A stretch of 64,000 nucleotides of DNA from Collybiopsis luxurians FD-317 M1. Lineage: Eukaryota > Basidiomycota > Agaricomycetes > Agaricales > Omphalotaceae. Location of the stretch: assembly GCA_000827265.1 (NCBI GenBank), contig KN834771.1, forward strand, positions 265,330 to 329,329, given 5' to 3'. Position 1 is the first letter of the stretch, and each line of letters starts with the position of its first letter. This document shows, one piece after another, positions 33,601 through 45,711 of this stretch. Under the pieces are notes generated by a model. The model was given only the letters and a program-made list of their open reading frames with translations, was not told the DNA's origin and did no database searches. Both the position numbers and the translations under genes were made by a program.

Positions 33601-36592
33601 TCTCGACACGATACATGAGCTTGATCGCTTTGGAATAATTCATCATGCCGGAAACTGTACGGTATAGAGTCTGCGCGCGAAGGGAAGCCCAGATACGGGT
33701 ACGAAGAGTGAACTCAGGAGCTGCACTCTTGAAACCGATAAACTGGAACGGAATATCGTCTACTTTGGATTGACCCTTTTCGTCGCCGCTGAATGGATGA
33801 GCTCCGTTGAACATCGCAGATTCCTCCGCCAGAATTTTGGTATCCTTTACAAAGTTCTCCCACTCGATAGGATGGAGTTGCTTCAAGTAGTCCAGAACCG
33901 TGACACGCGTCATCTTATCCTCCTCGCGAATAATCTCTCGAAGGGAAAAGAGAATCTGGAAGAGGGCAACTTAGCATGGCTGAAAGCAAAAAACAAACAC
34001 AACTTTACCTTTTCGCTGTAATGCGGAGTTAGAACCGTGAACGTGGGCATCGCATCAACAGGAAGGGGGGGAGGCATCTCGGTGGTCATTGACTGAGCAA
34101 AGAAGGAAATTCGACGTTCAGCCTCGCTGCCGGGAGGGAAGAATTCGCCTTTGAAACCCTTGTCACGCTGGGAGATGAAGAACGGAGGAGCGCGCAAACT
34201 TCGTTTACCGCCGTCGCCGGTTTCGACCTGGTGATAGAGCAGTTTCTGAACATGGTCGATAGACAGCAGGTGCTCTCGATACATCGAAATGATGATAGCG
34301 TTCCAGATTTGCGAGACCAAGACCTAGGATATACCGGTGAGCCATGCCCGACATAGACCTACGATGCAACTCACCTTTGGCTTGTACTTGACCTCCATAT
34401 CCTGACCAGCGAGCAGCTTGGAGTAAATCCGTTTCGGCAGCCTAGTGTAGATATCCTCCCAAGGCGTCCAAATACTCAAACCCAGGAAGAAACTCCGTCC
34501 AATACTCATGATGGTGTTCCAAATGATATACCACAAGAAAGTGTCCAGGAAGAACAGCACGAGGTCCATGAGATACATGATGGTTAACGTGAACGCAGCC
34601 TGGTTGGTACACAACGCGGTCCCAAAGTACTTGTCGTTACAGCCCTGGATCTTCATATTGACCATAACGCGGATGGGATCCCGGAACGAAAGAGTCAGGT
34701 AAAAGTACGATTCGGTAAACTTGCAGCCGAAGACGAGAACCCAGAGAAGAAACGATGCCGCGCGAGGTCCACTGTCGAGCGAAGGATAGGACGCAGTAAA
34801 TGTCTGGCTGGCAAGATACTTTCGCGACTTTCCAGCAACACGATCCCCGAACATCCTCCCAGAAGGCATGACTGCAAACAGCAATACGGCAACCACGGAG
34901 ATGAAGAACTGGACGATGCCGAGAATGAGCGCCAACTGTCCAGCGGAGCCGTTATGCACTGCGATAGCAACGTAAAACGTAGGTCCACAGGTCAGGCCGA
35001 GAGTTACCAGAAGGAAGACAAGCCGACGAGTCAAATGAGAGGTATTGTTCCAAGTCGTAGGGATGTAGGAGAATTCCGCGAGCGTGGCAAGAATCATGAT
35101 GATGGATGCGACAGCGCCTCCAAGCGCCACGGCACTCCATGTCATGGCTGGCGTTGATTGTCCGTCCACTGCATAAATAGTGGGTGAATTGAAGGAGGTG
35201 TAGAAGAAGAACATCGAGATGTGAATGACCCATATACGGTTGAAATTGATTAAAAGATGGCCGAAAGAACGCTTTTCGTAGTAAGTTTTGAAGAAGGCTC
35301 TGTTCCAGTCGATCCGGTCAAACTTCATGAACCGTTGGGAGGGCGGAAGATCGACAAGGCGGGTTTTGTCGTTAAGCACTATCCGGGCGATTCCCTCGGG
35401 ATACCAGAAGAGCTGGTTCACATCATCGTAACCAATAATGTCTTCGTGATCCCTTTCCCTCCGTACAAACTTGCCATCCTGCACCTCGTAACCCTGATCA
35501 CGAATAAACCGATACAACGGCTTAATGACAGCTCGCAAATACAATCCCTCCGGAACTGGCTCGATCCGATTTTGACACTCGGGTGATCGGTAGTAGTCGT
35601 CGGCACATTTAAAGATAAAGCAAAGACATTCTGGGACGAAACGAACTTGGGCGGCCTCACCCCAGCAGAGCAGATAGAGTGCAATTTGGCGAAGACGGTC
35701 GTACTGAGACATATTGTTCATTGCCTGACGCCACCGCTCCAAAGCAGTTGAGAGAGATTTTTCATGAGGGGGCCGTTTACCGCCGCCTCGCTTTGACTTC
35801 AAGCGGGTGAGCCCAGGATTCTGCACTTGACCTATGGCATCGTCGAGGTCAAGTTGAGCGGCGAAATACCATTTCCGATAGTTGGCATTATGACCACCAA
35901 TATAATCGGCGTGCAACGTGAGTAAGGCCTGATTGGGTGACATTCTGGAGGCTCTACTGTCAAGTAGCTGCATTAGGAAATCGAACTACAGAAAAGGTAA
36001 GAAGCACGCGAAACATGAGGTTACTATTCAACTTGCCATGTTCCGCATCGAGTCCCGCTGGAAACCAAACTTTTGAGTAAGATCCAAAAATATATCCTCT
36101 ATTTCTTCCTTGGACAAGGGAATTTGCCTGTCTGACGACCAAGCTGGGTATGAATCACGGGAAGCAGACGAATAGTCCATAAAGGTTGGGGTTGAAGCAG
36201 CATCCGAATTTGCCATTCTGGGACCAAGTGACTCTGCCGAAGGTGCAGAGCGTTGACCATAAACATCACCATCCGAATCAGTATCTTGTGAAGCTGAAAC
36301 TGGGAGGTGAGAAAGCGTCGAAAAAAGAGAAAAATCTTATGCAAGGCTCACGGTATGGGTCGTAAGGCGTATTGTGGTCATAGAAACCAGATTCATTGAG
36401 AGGCCCAACACTATTATCCGAAGTATAAGTGTCCCTTCTGCTGAAATCTACAGAGTCATTGTCGTAATATCTTTGGTTTGACTGAGCGGCGTGAGCTGAC
36501 GTGGTGAAAGGATCTAGATGTTGACCGTCAACTGAGGGCGACGAGGACGACGGATAGCCCTCTTGACTGCCCCGCGCTGGTCTGGCGGGCAT
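30688..36592 (-). CDS. FKS1: 1,3-beta-glucan synthase catalytic subunit (GT48)
   Basis: Plasma-membrane enzyme that polymerises UDP-glucose into beta-1,3-glucan of the cell wall; target class of echinocandins. Model of 1,786 codons: complement(join(30688..30743,30801..30864,30919..30992,31051..31381,31442..32286,32338..32517,32575..33955,34009..34323,34375..35985,36037..36299,36352..36592)), the usual family length. After a disordered N-terminus comes the FKS1_dom1 block ([19 protein letters not shown]), membrane segments near 34,700-35,200, the catalytic region with [33 protein letters not shown] and [19 protein letters not shown], and many C-terminal helices. The second intron (35986-36036) is GC..AG. 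An upstream in-frame ATG at 36,646 exists; MPARPARG at 36,592 fits the family better. Regulation is expected through Rho1, not encoded here. Confidence 0.95.
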
Positions 36593-37652
36593 GGATGATG
36601 GTAGGGAAGAAAAAGATAATATGCAGCTGTTTATGACGTGCGCCAAACATCCAACATCGCTTCCGATTATGTAAGCACGGCAATTTTCACGGCCTGGTGG
36701 CCGCTTCTAAATTTGGAATCTCGGGTCCTTTCTCTTCGCCTCGATACCATCCGCAGTGACCCTGTAATTATTTTGTGAATTTTCTGAGCTCTGTACTGAC
36801 TGTTTTTTCACTCAGATATTCAAGTCTTATCGACGCCCAATGTCTCTACTAGGCTGCTTTCATTTCATATGACAGACAGGAGATTCAAAATTCTGGCTGC
36901 CGGGTTTCAACTATAGCCAGTGATAGAATATGTAAGCTTTTAGCGACGTTCCTGGGTTGTGAGGTTGTTGAATTACCCGCTCTCAATCCAATTGAGGCAC
37001 ATCAATACGACGCCTCGTCTTGTCTTCAAAGACGACCGTGTCGGAGTTAACGGTCTAGGTGAGTCGAACGGAATCGAAAACTTGGTAACTAGTGCCAGCT
37101 AGTACTTGTCTGGAAGTCGAACGAGCAAGATGCGCGCCGATTGTTAGGCAAATAGGACCATATGCAACTATGGTCATAGGTTTTTGAATCGAGGCTAGAA
37201 GCCTTTACACTCAGAGGCTTTCCCCGACCAACCTCCGCAGCATAGTTTGCGGGTGAATCCCACCGCAGACTCAGATTCCAAATATCGTCCAACCGAGTTC
37301 CGTGCGGAATAATTCATATTTCGCCAAGACAATTCGAGCTTGGGCAGAGAGGCCATCGATAGATAAATTGTATTTCCTTATACAACGCAGTGGATTCATA
37401 CCAATCCGATAAGTCTGGGAACATGGAGCGCTAAGACTGACACCCTCCTTGAGATAGCATCTGACAAGCACTGAAGAGACACAGCTTGGACGGTGGCGTT
37501 CTTGCATGAAATCAAGTACATATAACGCAACTCGTTGACGGTCCGTGGACATGCGGATACTAGCTCTTTCCAAGATGATTGTATTGTTGAGGGACTCTTC
37601 GGTCGATAAATAATATAAGACAAGATTATATTTGTCCGACCACTAAGATAAA
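36593..37652. other. FKS upstream region
   Basis: 1.06 kb between the FKS start and tRNA-Met. It should contain the FKS promoter in its left part. Short open frames at 37,089-37,573 (minus) have no supporting features. Confidence 0.45.
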
Positions 37653-37750
37653 GCTTCCTTAGCTCAGTCGGTAGAGCGCGAGTCTCATAGGCGTATGAGA
37701 TCCGATAGGATTGTAATCTCGAGGTCGCAAGTTCGAGCCTTGCAGGGAGC
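37653..37750 (+). tRNA. tRNA-Met(CAT), elongator type, with intron
   Basis: Acceptor stem GCTTCCT pairs with AGGGAGC. The D arm is GCTCAGTCGGTAGAGC and the T arm is GCAAG-TTCGAGC-CTTGC. The 5' half ends CGAGTCTCATA, giving anticodon CAT. An intron of about 26 nt follows position 37 before ATCTCG. The layout matches fungal elongator methionine tRNA. Confidence 0.87.
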
Positions 37751-38101
37751 ATTGACACAGTCTGTCTTTGATTTTTTTCAGTGTTTTTGATAAATTGTCA
37801 CGACTTTGAAGGTTGCAGGGAATCATTGAGGTTACGCGGAATGCGGAATAATTACATAGCAAAGGAAGTTCGAAATTAGGCATCGGGATTCGGGCACCCG
37901 GCGGCCCGGCCAAGAAGTATATCTGCCTCTTTGAATCTTTCCTCTGACCATCATCTCTGCAATGCCGCCACAGCACCCATAATATCCCAGCCCACCAAGC
38001 GTCTTCTTCGAGGTTCAAAGCAGACTCTCAATATCAGCCGGTGTGATTGCAGCACTGGGGAGAGTAGCTGGATACACAAGAAGTTCAGCGTCTATCGTGA
38101 G

Positions 38102-38940
38102 CTTTACAAGAGAAGGAGCGTTTGGGTATCAAAGGACTATGCAAGGATATAGGAGCTCGCAAAGGTGGCGTGGAGGCCGCTCTTTTGCTACCAATCAATT
38201 GGCAACTATCCCCTCAGGTAAATTCATGTTTCTTGTGCTCTGGTTTGCCACTCGGCTCCCCCTGTATGAGACTAGCTCTCCCTGGTACAACCAACATTTT
38301 TGCAATAACAGGACAACAATTTATTTCACGAGACCGGCGCCTATAAAGTAAACAGCTCCGGAACGGATTCCGTACAATTCGTAAATTTCGATAGACTCGG
38401 AGTCCTGACCCTCTTCAAGTTGGACTTGGATGTCAACCCGCTTCCTTCTAGGTTTTCAAAACAAACCGAGCATTTACTTGCGGTCTTGGCGTCAGCTCTC
38501 AAAGAAGCAAGATGCAAAGAACGGACAAAGCAAAATGAGTTAATAACAAGGCTAGTCGCCAAAGCTCCCAGTCTCGAAGAGGAAGTATTTTGCTCCAAGT
38601 TTTGTTGGTTTTTGACTTTACACATCAGCAGGCGCTCTCAACTACCCAACGTAGATGTCGCAGCTCAGCAAGACATGATAGCATCTATATGGGAGAATTA
38701 CGGCCCTAGCCTTCGCTTTGGGATTACGGTCATTCAACAGGGCGAGACTGCTACTCATGGATATCACGCAGACCTATGTCTAGCTTTGCCAGTCTAGCAT
38801 ACGGAGAGATGATGAAGGCTCTCGTGCAGCCTGATGTCGGACCAGGTGTTTCCTATCTAGTTGTCCACACGTATTTTCCACTGGAGAAGCCTATGATTTT
38901 GAGACACAATAGGTATAATAATGTGTCTACTCATTGAAAC
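38102..38940 (+). CDS. Hypothetical protein, incomplete model
   Basis: Two coding-like exons are visible: about 38,102-38,217 (LQEKERLGIKGLCKDIGARK, then VEAALLLPINWQLSPQ) and 38,312-38,797 (HETGAYKVNSSGTDSVQ, DRLGVLTLFKLDLDVNPLPS, then KEARCKERTKQNELITRLV). A GT..AG intron (38,218-38,311) joins them in frame. The second exon stops at 38,797, but the next frame is open from ~38,730 to 38,940 with similar composition (LAYGEMMKALVQPDVGPG, SYLVVHTYFPLEKPMIL), so either an unseen intron or a frameshift lies near 38,760. The 5' end is not resolved. I do not recognise the family. Confidence 0.4.
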
Positions 38941-41573
38941 CTCTCAATGGAAAAACTCGCAGGAGTGTGCAGAGCTTTTTCACTTCATTCAGTATTTGCT
39001 GGGTGTCACTCCATCTGTCAGCCTATGGCTATTGAAAAACCAGCAGGCGGTCTTTCCGGCAGCCTGCATTTACTAGAAGGCAATTTCGACAGGCAACTGA
39101 AATTAGAATCTCTGCTTTAGCAGTTCCATTCACCCTCGAGTGGAAGAAATCCCGCTTGGAAGTTGGCAGTTTAATGTGAATTTGAAAGATCTCCTGGGTC
39201 ATGGCCAAACACTCAGGTGCGGCGGGATAAATCAGACCTTGCATAGCCCCTAATGCCTGAGGTTTGAAGCCTGAGCGCATGCTTGCTACTTAAGGGGAGA
39301 AGTGCCAGCGTCCAAGTAGTTCTGGCAATTCAGGGTGTCTGGTGATCGTTCGCTGGATGATGGTCACTAGAGAATATCTGCTAAAATTCGGGTTCATTGA
39401 GTGGAGTCCTTCCAAACCCTAAGCCTTGAAGGTGACCTTTCAATTTGCTGCATTTTTGAAAATTGAGCCCACAGAAAACTATGTTCTCGGTGAACTGTTC
39501 TCTTCCTTTCTCAATGCAAGACTCGGCACCCAAAAGGATTAAAATTTTGCATATATTCCCTTCTCGTTCGAATAGTATTTGTCTCGAATTCGGTGTTCTC
39601 CGGTGAAAGCACCTAAATGGTACAGTAAATACAGTAACGAAATATTAGTCGACGCTGGCACAAGAGGTTCGAGTTCGAAATTTTCCGGGTTAAGCAAGAG
39701 CGTCCAAAGAGCATCTAAAGCGGATGTACGATGCCTACGCCCAACAATCAAACTGCGTTCTAACACGAGTCCCCTGATAATTAATGCAACTTTGCATGGC
39801 AGTCAACTTCACACCCAGAGCTAAAATTTTATTTTCTATTCCTTGCTCCGACAATGTCTCTGGCAACTTCCCTTCACTCAAAAGGTCAATTCTTTAGGGC
39901 AGTTCATCACAATCGCATTATTTCAGGAGTGTTCATCTTGGAGTGCCACTTGACGGACAAACCAACACATCTTCGTCCTTGATTCTGTCATGATATCTGA
40001 TGGAGGGAATAACATTTTGTCCCTGCACCCAATCTGACAACTCTTGAAATCTGCTTGCGTCCTTCCAACACCTCTCACTCTCCTTTTACTTCGAACAAAG
40101 TCAGATGCACGCCAGCTTTGTTATTGGCTGCGACATAAGTGTAATTCATTCATCACACTTTCCGTGTCTTGGACCGACTCCATCTTCGGTTCCATGTATG
40201 TTTCGTCTTAGTTCAGGAGAATATATTCTTCGCAGATAGAATCACGGCACTGAAACTTGAGAACCTTCTACTTTCCGTCGTCCGATGTTGAAGCTCTCGA
40301 TGTGGATGAAACTATTTGGCAATCCCGTGGGAACTCAGTGGTTCCGGAAGAACACGACACGTTTCGGTGATGCCTCCAGATCCAACAAGTTTAGCAGGCG
40401 CTGGATGTTTAGAGTGCTGTCGCGGTATGCGAGATATACTGTACAGACTCCACTGTGTGTGTATAGGATAGAATAGACTAAACCGAAATCCTTGACAGTC
40501 TTGGAGGTATTTTTTTTTGTCAATCACACTCTCTGTACTGAGCTGAATGAAACTTGTATGGAAGCTCAACATACATTTGTGGAAAGGAAAACCCGTGGCA
40601 GGCTATCCAAGGTGGAACTAGGCTTATGATGCATCTTTGTTACCTTTCACCCTTTCAAGCCGCGACTTCTGTCCTTCCTTCGGTAAATCTCTTCTCGACG
40701 CTATGGGCAATGCTGCGTTTATCAAGTCCGAGTACATTTTTCAGATTGTATGTAACTTTGTCAATGCCCGGAAAGCATTCGACAATCCAACTTGAAAAAC
40801 AAAAAATGACATGTTCAAGAACATGTTCTGATGCGTTTCTTGCCGGCGGTGTACATACTTAATCCATTTCCTGGCCTAGCAAATCATGATGTGCTCAATT
40901 TACCGGCGCATCAAAGACACATCCATCGGAGTTGCTCAATGGATCCTAACTCAACTCTTAATGAGCTTATATATTTGGTATTGCTTTAAATCGTACATTA
41001 TGAAAAGAGACTGGATTCCTCACTCGATAACCACAGAGGGTGCACAACCTCGGAGAGGATCGCGTTCTTCCGGGATCCACCGAGTTCCTGTGTGGTTGCC
41101 AGTTAAGCTAGCGGTTTCTGGCGGCCAAATTAGTTTCATCCACCTCGAACTTCATGCCGGCGAGCCTTTCCTTGTTCTTCTTCCGAATCTGACTTACCTG
41201 CTGCTCAGTCGCGACAAAATCTGTTAATTGCCACGATTTGTCGGCCCGGCTGCACTCGCCGGTGAGCATTGCTTGCTTGAGATCGACAGGCTCTTGTAGA
41301 GACAACGCATAAAGTGGGATTAAGAGTGTCTGTCCGCGGAAAGAATCGCACGAGGATCTAGGGCTAAGTATAACGTTTCATGTATCAAGTTCTACTCTAA
41401 CTTCAAATGTGCATGATACTGATGATAAGTATTCTATGTCCTCGGTGCAGCCTCGGTGCTTAGGTATCGGAAAATGAAGTGACAGTGATCGCACTTATCG
41501 GATATCCTTGCTATAAAGGTTGAACTGCTTACCAAGATTGCTCTCATTTCCCTCAAGGAGCAAAGTCTTCAAG
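38941..41573. other. Gene-poor stretch
   Basis: 2.6 kb, AT-rich, with only short open frames on either strand. I found no set of exons with shared frame, splice signals and recognisable motifs. Decayed repeats are possible. Confidence 0.4.
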
Positions 41574-43031
41574 ATGCCAATCACAGAACCTGCTTTATGC
41601 TCGTTTGGCTTGATTCTAAACCCTTCACTTATTATGTTGGTTGTGAGTAAATTGATGGCTAGTCGGTGTCACTTCCGATCTCAAAAATTGTTTCAATCAG
41701 TTCGAAGCATTATTTTATGGTCAGCCCTGGTAACGGAAAATCAACCTGGGCATTCATACTTATATGATGAAAATCTTCAGGTGCATACATAATCATCTTA
41801 GGTCTTTACGCGTACCTTCAGGTTCAACAACAGGGGCGGCAGCGCTATTATCAAATATCCCTTTCCCTCCTTTTTCTCCTGAGCACTGCCTCTATAGCTA
41901 TTTCAATTTTGAATTTTCAACAGCTAACCTTGATGTGCTTCTACTCTTCTCTTGAAAGCTATGAGGTACTGATGACAAAAATTCAAAACCTTGAGTATGT
42001 GTACAGTGTTTCTTTCATCTCCAACCATTTGCCATAGATTCATACCGTGATTTGACCACTTTAGCATTGCAATGGAGGGTATTTATACTACCTCCAAGTA
42101 AGTTTGAAACAGTAGGGTTTTCTCTTCAATATCGGATGCTTAATGTTGTTCTGATCAATGATAGTATTGTGGCGGATAGCTTACTTGTCAGTCAATATAC
42201 ACTTTTCCTACCACTTCTCCTGGTCTTCTAACTATACCAACCTTCTTCCAGTTGTATCGCTGCTCTGTCGTGTGGACCTCCAAAAAATGGGTCATAATCG
42301 GTCCCATTATACTATCTGCAATTAACGCCGGTGAGTAGTGGACTCCATACTGAGAAAACGGATGGCTCTAAAGGTTGGCTTAGGAATGGCGATCACATCA
42401 GTTATTCTATTACAGCACACAATCGAGTTTAAACTGTCAGCATCTTACCAGGACCTGTTCATAACAGGGACATATCTCTTTAAAGCATTCTTGGGAGTGA
42501 ACCTTTTCACAAATTTGATTCTGACAGGTCTCATAGGTAAGTCCATTGCACTGTATTGAAAGAAGTTTGTCATGCATTTTGTAATCCAGCCGGAAGATTG
42601 TGGTGGATATCTCGTGCCACTCGGCATCATTTAGGGCCTGATTCAACTTATAGCAAGAGGATGAATAGAATTATTGCGATTATGTTTGTCTTAACCCTTT
42701 AGGTGTTTTTTGAACTCATGCTCATATACCATTTCTGGACTAATTTGTCAGTCTTGAATCGGGTCTGCTGTGTCCTCTTGCATTAATTGCCAGTATTATT
42801 GTCACTATCATTCTTCCAGCAAATAGTTATGCCACATCGGTGAATCCATTACTAACTGTCATTGAGGTAGAAATTTTAACTGCTCCGCTGTAATGATTAC
42901 TGATCATGTAATAAACTTAGGGAATCGCTGCTACAATGGTCATTGTCAGAGTCAATTTGAATATCAACAATGAGACGACCTCTAGCACTGACAAGAGTGA
43001 GCATGACGGTCTGTCCAATCTGGAAATGTAA
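41574..43031 (+). CDS. Multi-pass (seven-helix type) membrane protein
   Basis: Ten short exons give a 302-codon protein: join(41574..41642,41701..41719,41781..41994,42065..42097,42165..42186,42252..42330,42384..42536,42590..42683,42752..42866,42921..43031). The pattern is that of the large basidiomycete family of about seven-helix integral membrane proteins: an N-terminal helix flowing into MLVFEALFYGAYIIILGLYA, a second helix SLSLLFLLSTASIAISIL, then IVADSLLLYRCSVVW, WVIIGPIILSAINAG, LFKAFLGVNLFTNLILTGLI, GRLWWISR and LLCPLALIASIIVTIILP. The tail is hydrophilic. Ligand and function are unknown; similar proteins are often considered receptor-like. Exons of 19, 22 and 33 nt make it invisible to long-ORF searches. 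All joins keep frame, which argues the gene is intact. Confidence 0.82.
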
Positions 43032-44188
43032 TGATTGTCGCATTCACATTGACATTTCCTAGATTTGCTGACATCCCGATCGGTTCAGCTTCTTTTACAA
43101 GAAGATTATAGAAATTCTCTGCCCTTATCCACGATCAACACTGTGTCGGATAAGCGTCGCGCACCCGCTGGAAGACAAAATGGTTCATCCAAGGATACAT
43201 CCAGCAAACACTCTCCCAGATAATTTTCAAGATGAATTTGATATCTTTCCATACATCACCAACAGTCGGCCCCCATTTCAATCTTCATTACCATCTTGTT
43301 GTCTATCAAATCTTGGCTGATACCAGCTGAAGTTTAGGAGACTTTATATTTGGTAGTACCGTACGGTTAAAGATCAGCTTCTAATATGAGATCACTTGGA
43401 AGCTGCGTGCTATCTATGGCAGTTGGATATCATTTAAGGGTATCGAATAAATGATTCTAGCACAACAAACCTTATTCACAATGAGTACATGAGTTGCCAG
43501 GTAGATGCCGAAAGAGGGGGTATCTGATGTGAATGAGGTCACTTTGTCATACGACATTTTCCTTAGGTTTTGTTGCAGGGAATTTTTGTAAAACTCAGAA
43601 AATATCTACTAGAGAGACTTTGTAGGATATTTTGAGCATTTTATTCATCGGGACTTCTGGCCAAAGCTCAGTTTCTCTTCTAGTATTGTAGAAATCTGAA
43701 ACATTGATCTGTTATATAAGACGCTAGTCTTCTACTGTAAATAATTTAAGCAAACTGTTGATTCGCTTAAGATTGGTACAAAAGTAAGAGATGGACTCGA
43801 CTCAAGTACTGGATATGTCGGGGACAGTACTCGAGTAGACTCTATGGCAAAGAAGTGAAGACTCAGTAGAGTCGACGTTGAGTACTTATTGGGAGCATAA
43901 TAGAGGAAAGATATGTTAACGTTTACGAAGAAATATTGAACAAAAAATATCCAGGATTCTTGATAACACTGAAAACCACTAGATTTGCAAGTATCTACTA
44001 TCAACTCTACTCCTGGATTTTTAGAGCGCTAAATACTTGATGGATTGCCACCAAATCTTGGATAGTTTGTCTAGATTCTGTTCATATTTCTAGATAGTAA
44101 GGTGCCAAGCTACTGGACATGGCACAAACATAGGTCAAATTACAAGAGGTTTAGTTATTGAAAATTAAGGCCTATCGCTTCTACCGCC
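43032..44188. other. Gene-poor stretch
   Basis: 1.16 kb of AT-rich sequence after the membrane protein gene. No gene, tRNA or strong repeat recognised. Confidence 0.4.
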
Positions 44189-44411
44189 ATGTCCAAGTTG
44201 CCACCCGTCATAATTCCGGAGGAGCATTACATATCTCCAGAGCTCAGAGCTTAAGTTTTGCCTCAGCAAATGGAGTCTTGAAGAACAACATCTGGCTGAT
44301 ATGGATTCTGGATCTGTTACTCCTCAGGTCCTCTTTCACGTTGCTGTTGAAGCCCCTTCCCCAAAAGCTGTTCGCTTGGCCAACGATGAGCTTCATGCAG
44401 CTGTTCAGTAA
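44189..44411 (+). pseudogene. Decayed coding fragment
   Basis: Starts with ATG and reads SKLPPVIIPEEHYISPELRA before a TAA. Coding-like sequence resumes in another frame (SLEEQHLADMDSG, then APSPKAVRLANDELHAAVQ) and ends at TAA 44,409. A stop and a frame change interrupt what looks like one protein segment. No intron explains both. The family is not recognised. Confidence 0.35.
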
Positions 44412-45711
44412 CATCCCAATCGTTTAACCACTTCGTCCAACTCTAAGGTCTCATGAAACCAGCATCAATTATTTGCGTCAATAGTCGGTTTAATGATAGC
44501 ATATTTGTCACCTTTCTCTCCATGCCCAATTCTTGTTCGATACCTCTTGTCAGATCGACAACGGTTCATAGATCGGAGTGACCGTCCGTATTCATTTCTT
44601 GTTTCTCGTGCAAAATTACGGCACTAAAAAGTGATTAAATTCTGCTGTACAACGCTGTACATATTCATTTTCGTATTCCAAACTTCCCTCTTATCTCGGG
44701 ATTGGCGGTAAGTCTTCGGTCATGCGTTTTTGAGTTCTTATCAGCCTAGAGCAGTCTCACCAGCTTGATTTTCCCTTTTTTCTTCGTTTCTGCTACCTAT
44801 CGATGTGAATTGAATCACGAGACATTCATATGGTCGCGTCGTGCTGGTCTTCTTGAATGGCCTCGTTCGTCAGCCCAGAAGGTGTAGAAACTTTGAAGCA
44901 AGCTGTGATGAGATTTTTGGCATGTGAGATGGACGACAGTGCGTAGTAATACTATTTGTGGAAATGTATCAGATGGGGTTGTGGATTGTTAACGGGAAAA
45001 CTTGGAAAGGCATTTAGATTAGATTACTATTTTGTCTTCTCTGAAAGGTGTCAGTGGAGAATGCTAACGTTGTTGTGATTTAGGTGCAGTGCCGTAACAG
45101 CTTATAACCTGTTCAATCAAAGACCTCCAGATGTACAAGATACAGAACTTGAATGCTTTCTCTTGGCCCGTGTCCTGTACTATGATTGATAGCTAATCTC
45201 TAGGCATGAATAATGGGTACATATTCAATCTTCGTTCATGTTGATGTGCGAAAGGACCGCAAACTCAAAACAGGCTCGGGAAGGAAGATTTATTACACCC
45301 GGTGCTGACCCGAACATCATTGCCTCTGGGACTCCCGCAGAAGGAGAAGACGAGCTTGATGCAGCTAAAGAATACGCCGCCGCAAAAGCCCTCGCTCTGA
45401 AGTACGTATGTACTAGGCAGAGTGGGCGAAATCGATGTGAATTTGAAGCGAGGCTCGTATAAGGAGCGTCTACAAGTGAATGTCAAATAGTTCAGCGATT
45501 TACATAACCTAATGATCTCCCTAGAGAGACTAACGCAATCAAGCAACTTGATCCAAGGAGTCGTAATGCTTCCCTTGACCTTCAATCAGGTTGTATGCAT
45601 AATGGCTGCAATCCGGGAGATTCCTGAATGCGCTTTTCCGAAAAGTGCGGGAATCTTTTTCAATAAGTAGGTTTCCATCTTACAGCCACTGAATGATTCA
45701 CAGCTGACTCG
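44412..45711. other. Gene-poor stretch with one coding-like fragment
   Basis: The segment 45,256-45,405 on the plus strand reads KQAREGRFITPGADPNIIAS and then EGEDELDAAKEYAAAKALAL up to a GTACGT donor. This looks like an isolated exon, but no partner exon could be placed. The remainder shows nothing recognisable. Confidence 0.3.

Noticed and set aside
32996..33667. 223-codon open frame on the plus strand inside the glucan synthase gene
   Set aside because: Antisense shadow of a long, GC-rich conserved exon; no motifs or splice logic.
36646..36646. Alternative start of glucan synthase 54 bp upstream
   Set aside because: The extra 18 residues are hydrophobic and unlike the disordered N-terminus expected; the ATG at 36,592 fits better.
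37089..37573. Minus-strand frames between FKS and tRNA-Met
   Set aside because: Short, overlapping in different frames and without conserved motifs.
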